A program made the translations under genes and the position numbers. Of a stretch of 64,000 bases of DNA, positions 63,935 to 64,000 are shown in pieces (position 1 is the first letter of the stretch; every line of letters starts with the position of its first letter). The notes under the pieces are model-generated. The model was not told where the DNA came from. It ran no database searches and saw only the letters and a list, made by a program, of their open reading frames with translations. Source of the stretch: Martinezella rhizogenes (GTDB lineage Bacteria > Pseudomonadota > Alphaproteobacteria > Rhizobiales > Rhizobiaceae); NCBI RefSeq assembly GCF_000799715.1, contig NZ_JUHG01000011.1, forward strand, positions 806,001 to 870,000, given 5' to 3'.

Positions 63935-64000
63935 ATGAAGCTCATTTCCAGCGTGATTGCAGTGCTTGCCGCGTTGCTGTTTCTCTACAGCTTTGGCGTC
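63935..64000 (+). CDS. Partial plus-strand gene at the right edge
   Basis: An ORF starting MKLISSVIAVLAALLFLYSF, with GGGAG five bases before the ATG, runs off the window. A single N-terminal hydrophobic stretch indicates a signal peptide or membrane anchor. It is opposite to all other phage genes here and directly upstream of the AT-rich tape-measure segment, which suggests a moron or cargo gene. Only 22 codons are visible. Confidence 0.55.
   Translation, partial: MKLISSVIAVLAALLFLYSFGV

Overview
The window looks like part of the chromosome of a Rhizobium-type alphaproteobacterium. The evidence is a high-GC, densely packed gene set of rhizobial families: an ArsR-methyltransferase fusion beside metF, FMN-riboswitch-controlled type II lumazine synthase, UgpC-type ABC ATPases, a GumK-like glycosyltransferase and a GTA-like tail module. 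No rRNA or tRNA gene was recognised. Gene names rest on motifs and family recall, not on a database search.

Layout, left to right. 1-4.3 kb: a 25-residue membrane ORF, metF with its ArsR-methyltransferase regulator, and the ABC-F ATPase EttA. 4.4-10.2 kb: secreted RNase T2, then a four-gene plus-strand operon (monoacylglycerol-lipase-like hydrolase, EamA permease, class III CoA-transferase, ThDP enzyme). 10.2-13.6 kb: a minus-strand RidA / DUF442 phosphatase / aldose-epimerase-like group and a divergent L,D-transpeptidase. 13.6-20.3 kb: a minus-strand set of N-formylglutamate-amidohydrolase-like enzyme, APC permease, glutamine-synthetase-like ligase, aldehyde dehydrogenase and iron alcohol dehydrogenase, which fits a gamma-glutamylation route for an amino alcohol. 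Divergent from it (20.5-25.5 kb) are an RpiR regulator and a four-gene ABC importer of the Fe/polyamine class. 25.5-29.9 kb: FMN riboswitch and ribH2, VOC proteins, a methyltransferase-GntR pair, and a tautomerase divergent from a TetR regulator with clear palindromic sites. 29.9-37.5 kb: a CUT1 sugar ABC operon with a Gfo/Idh dehydrogenase, divergent from a GlcNAc-kinase-like BadF ATPase and a GntR/UTRA regulator. 37.6-42.9 kb: metH and an AGE-family sugar isomerase. 43-48.5 kb: a surface-polysaccharide group (TupA-like ATP-grasp, Wzx-type flippase, GT70/GumK-like transferase, secreted polysaccharide lyase). 48.6-51.5 kb: small unknown proteins, a TIM-barrel isomerase and a nitronate monooxygenase.

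51.8-64 kb is the late end of a prophage or GTA-like tail and lysis module on the minus strand: tape measure, distal-tail-position protein, DUF2163, NlpC-type peptidase, a 1,771-residue central tail protein with decapeptide repeats, small tail-associated proteins, a GH19-type endolysin and two small membrane proteins. The tape-measure frame is broken by an in-frame TAG where base composition changes, and a second in-frame TAG separates two short tail ORFs. No integrase, capsid or terminase gene lies inside the window.

The points most worth following are: a shared 18-20 bp palindrome upstream of both arsR-metF and metH (a probable SAM/SAH-cycle regulon), the putative amino-alcohol gamma-glutamylation cluster, the two amber-split phage frames, and the GumK-like/lyase polysaccharide locus.
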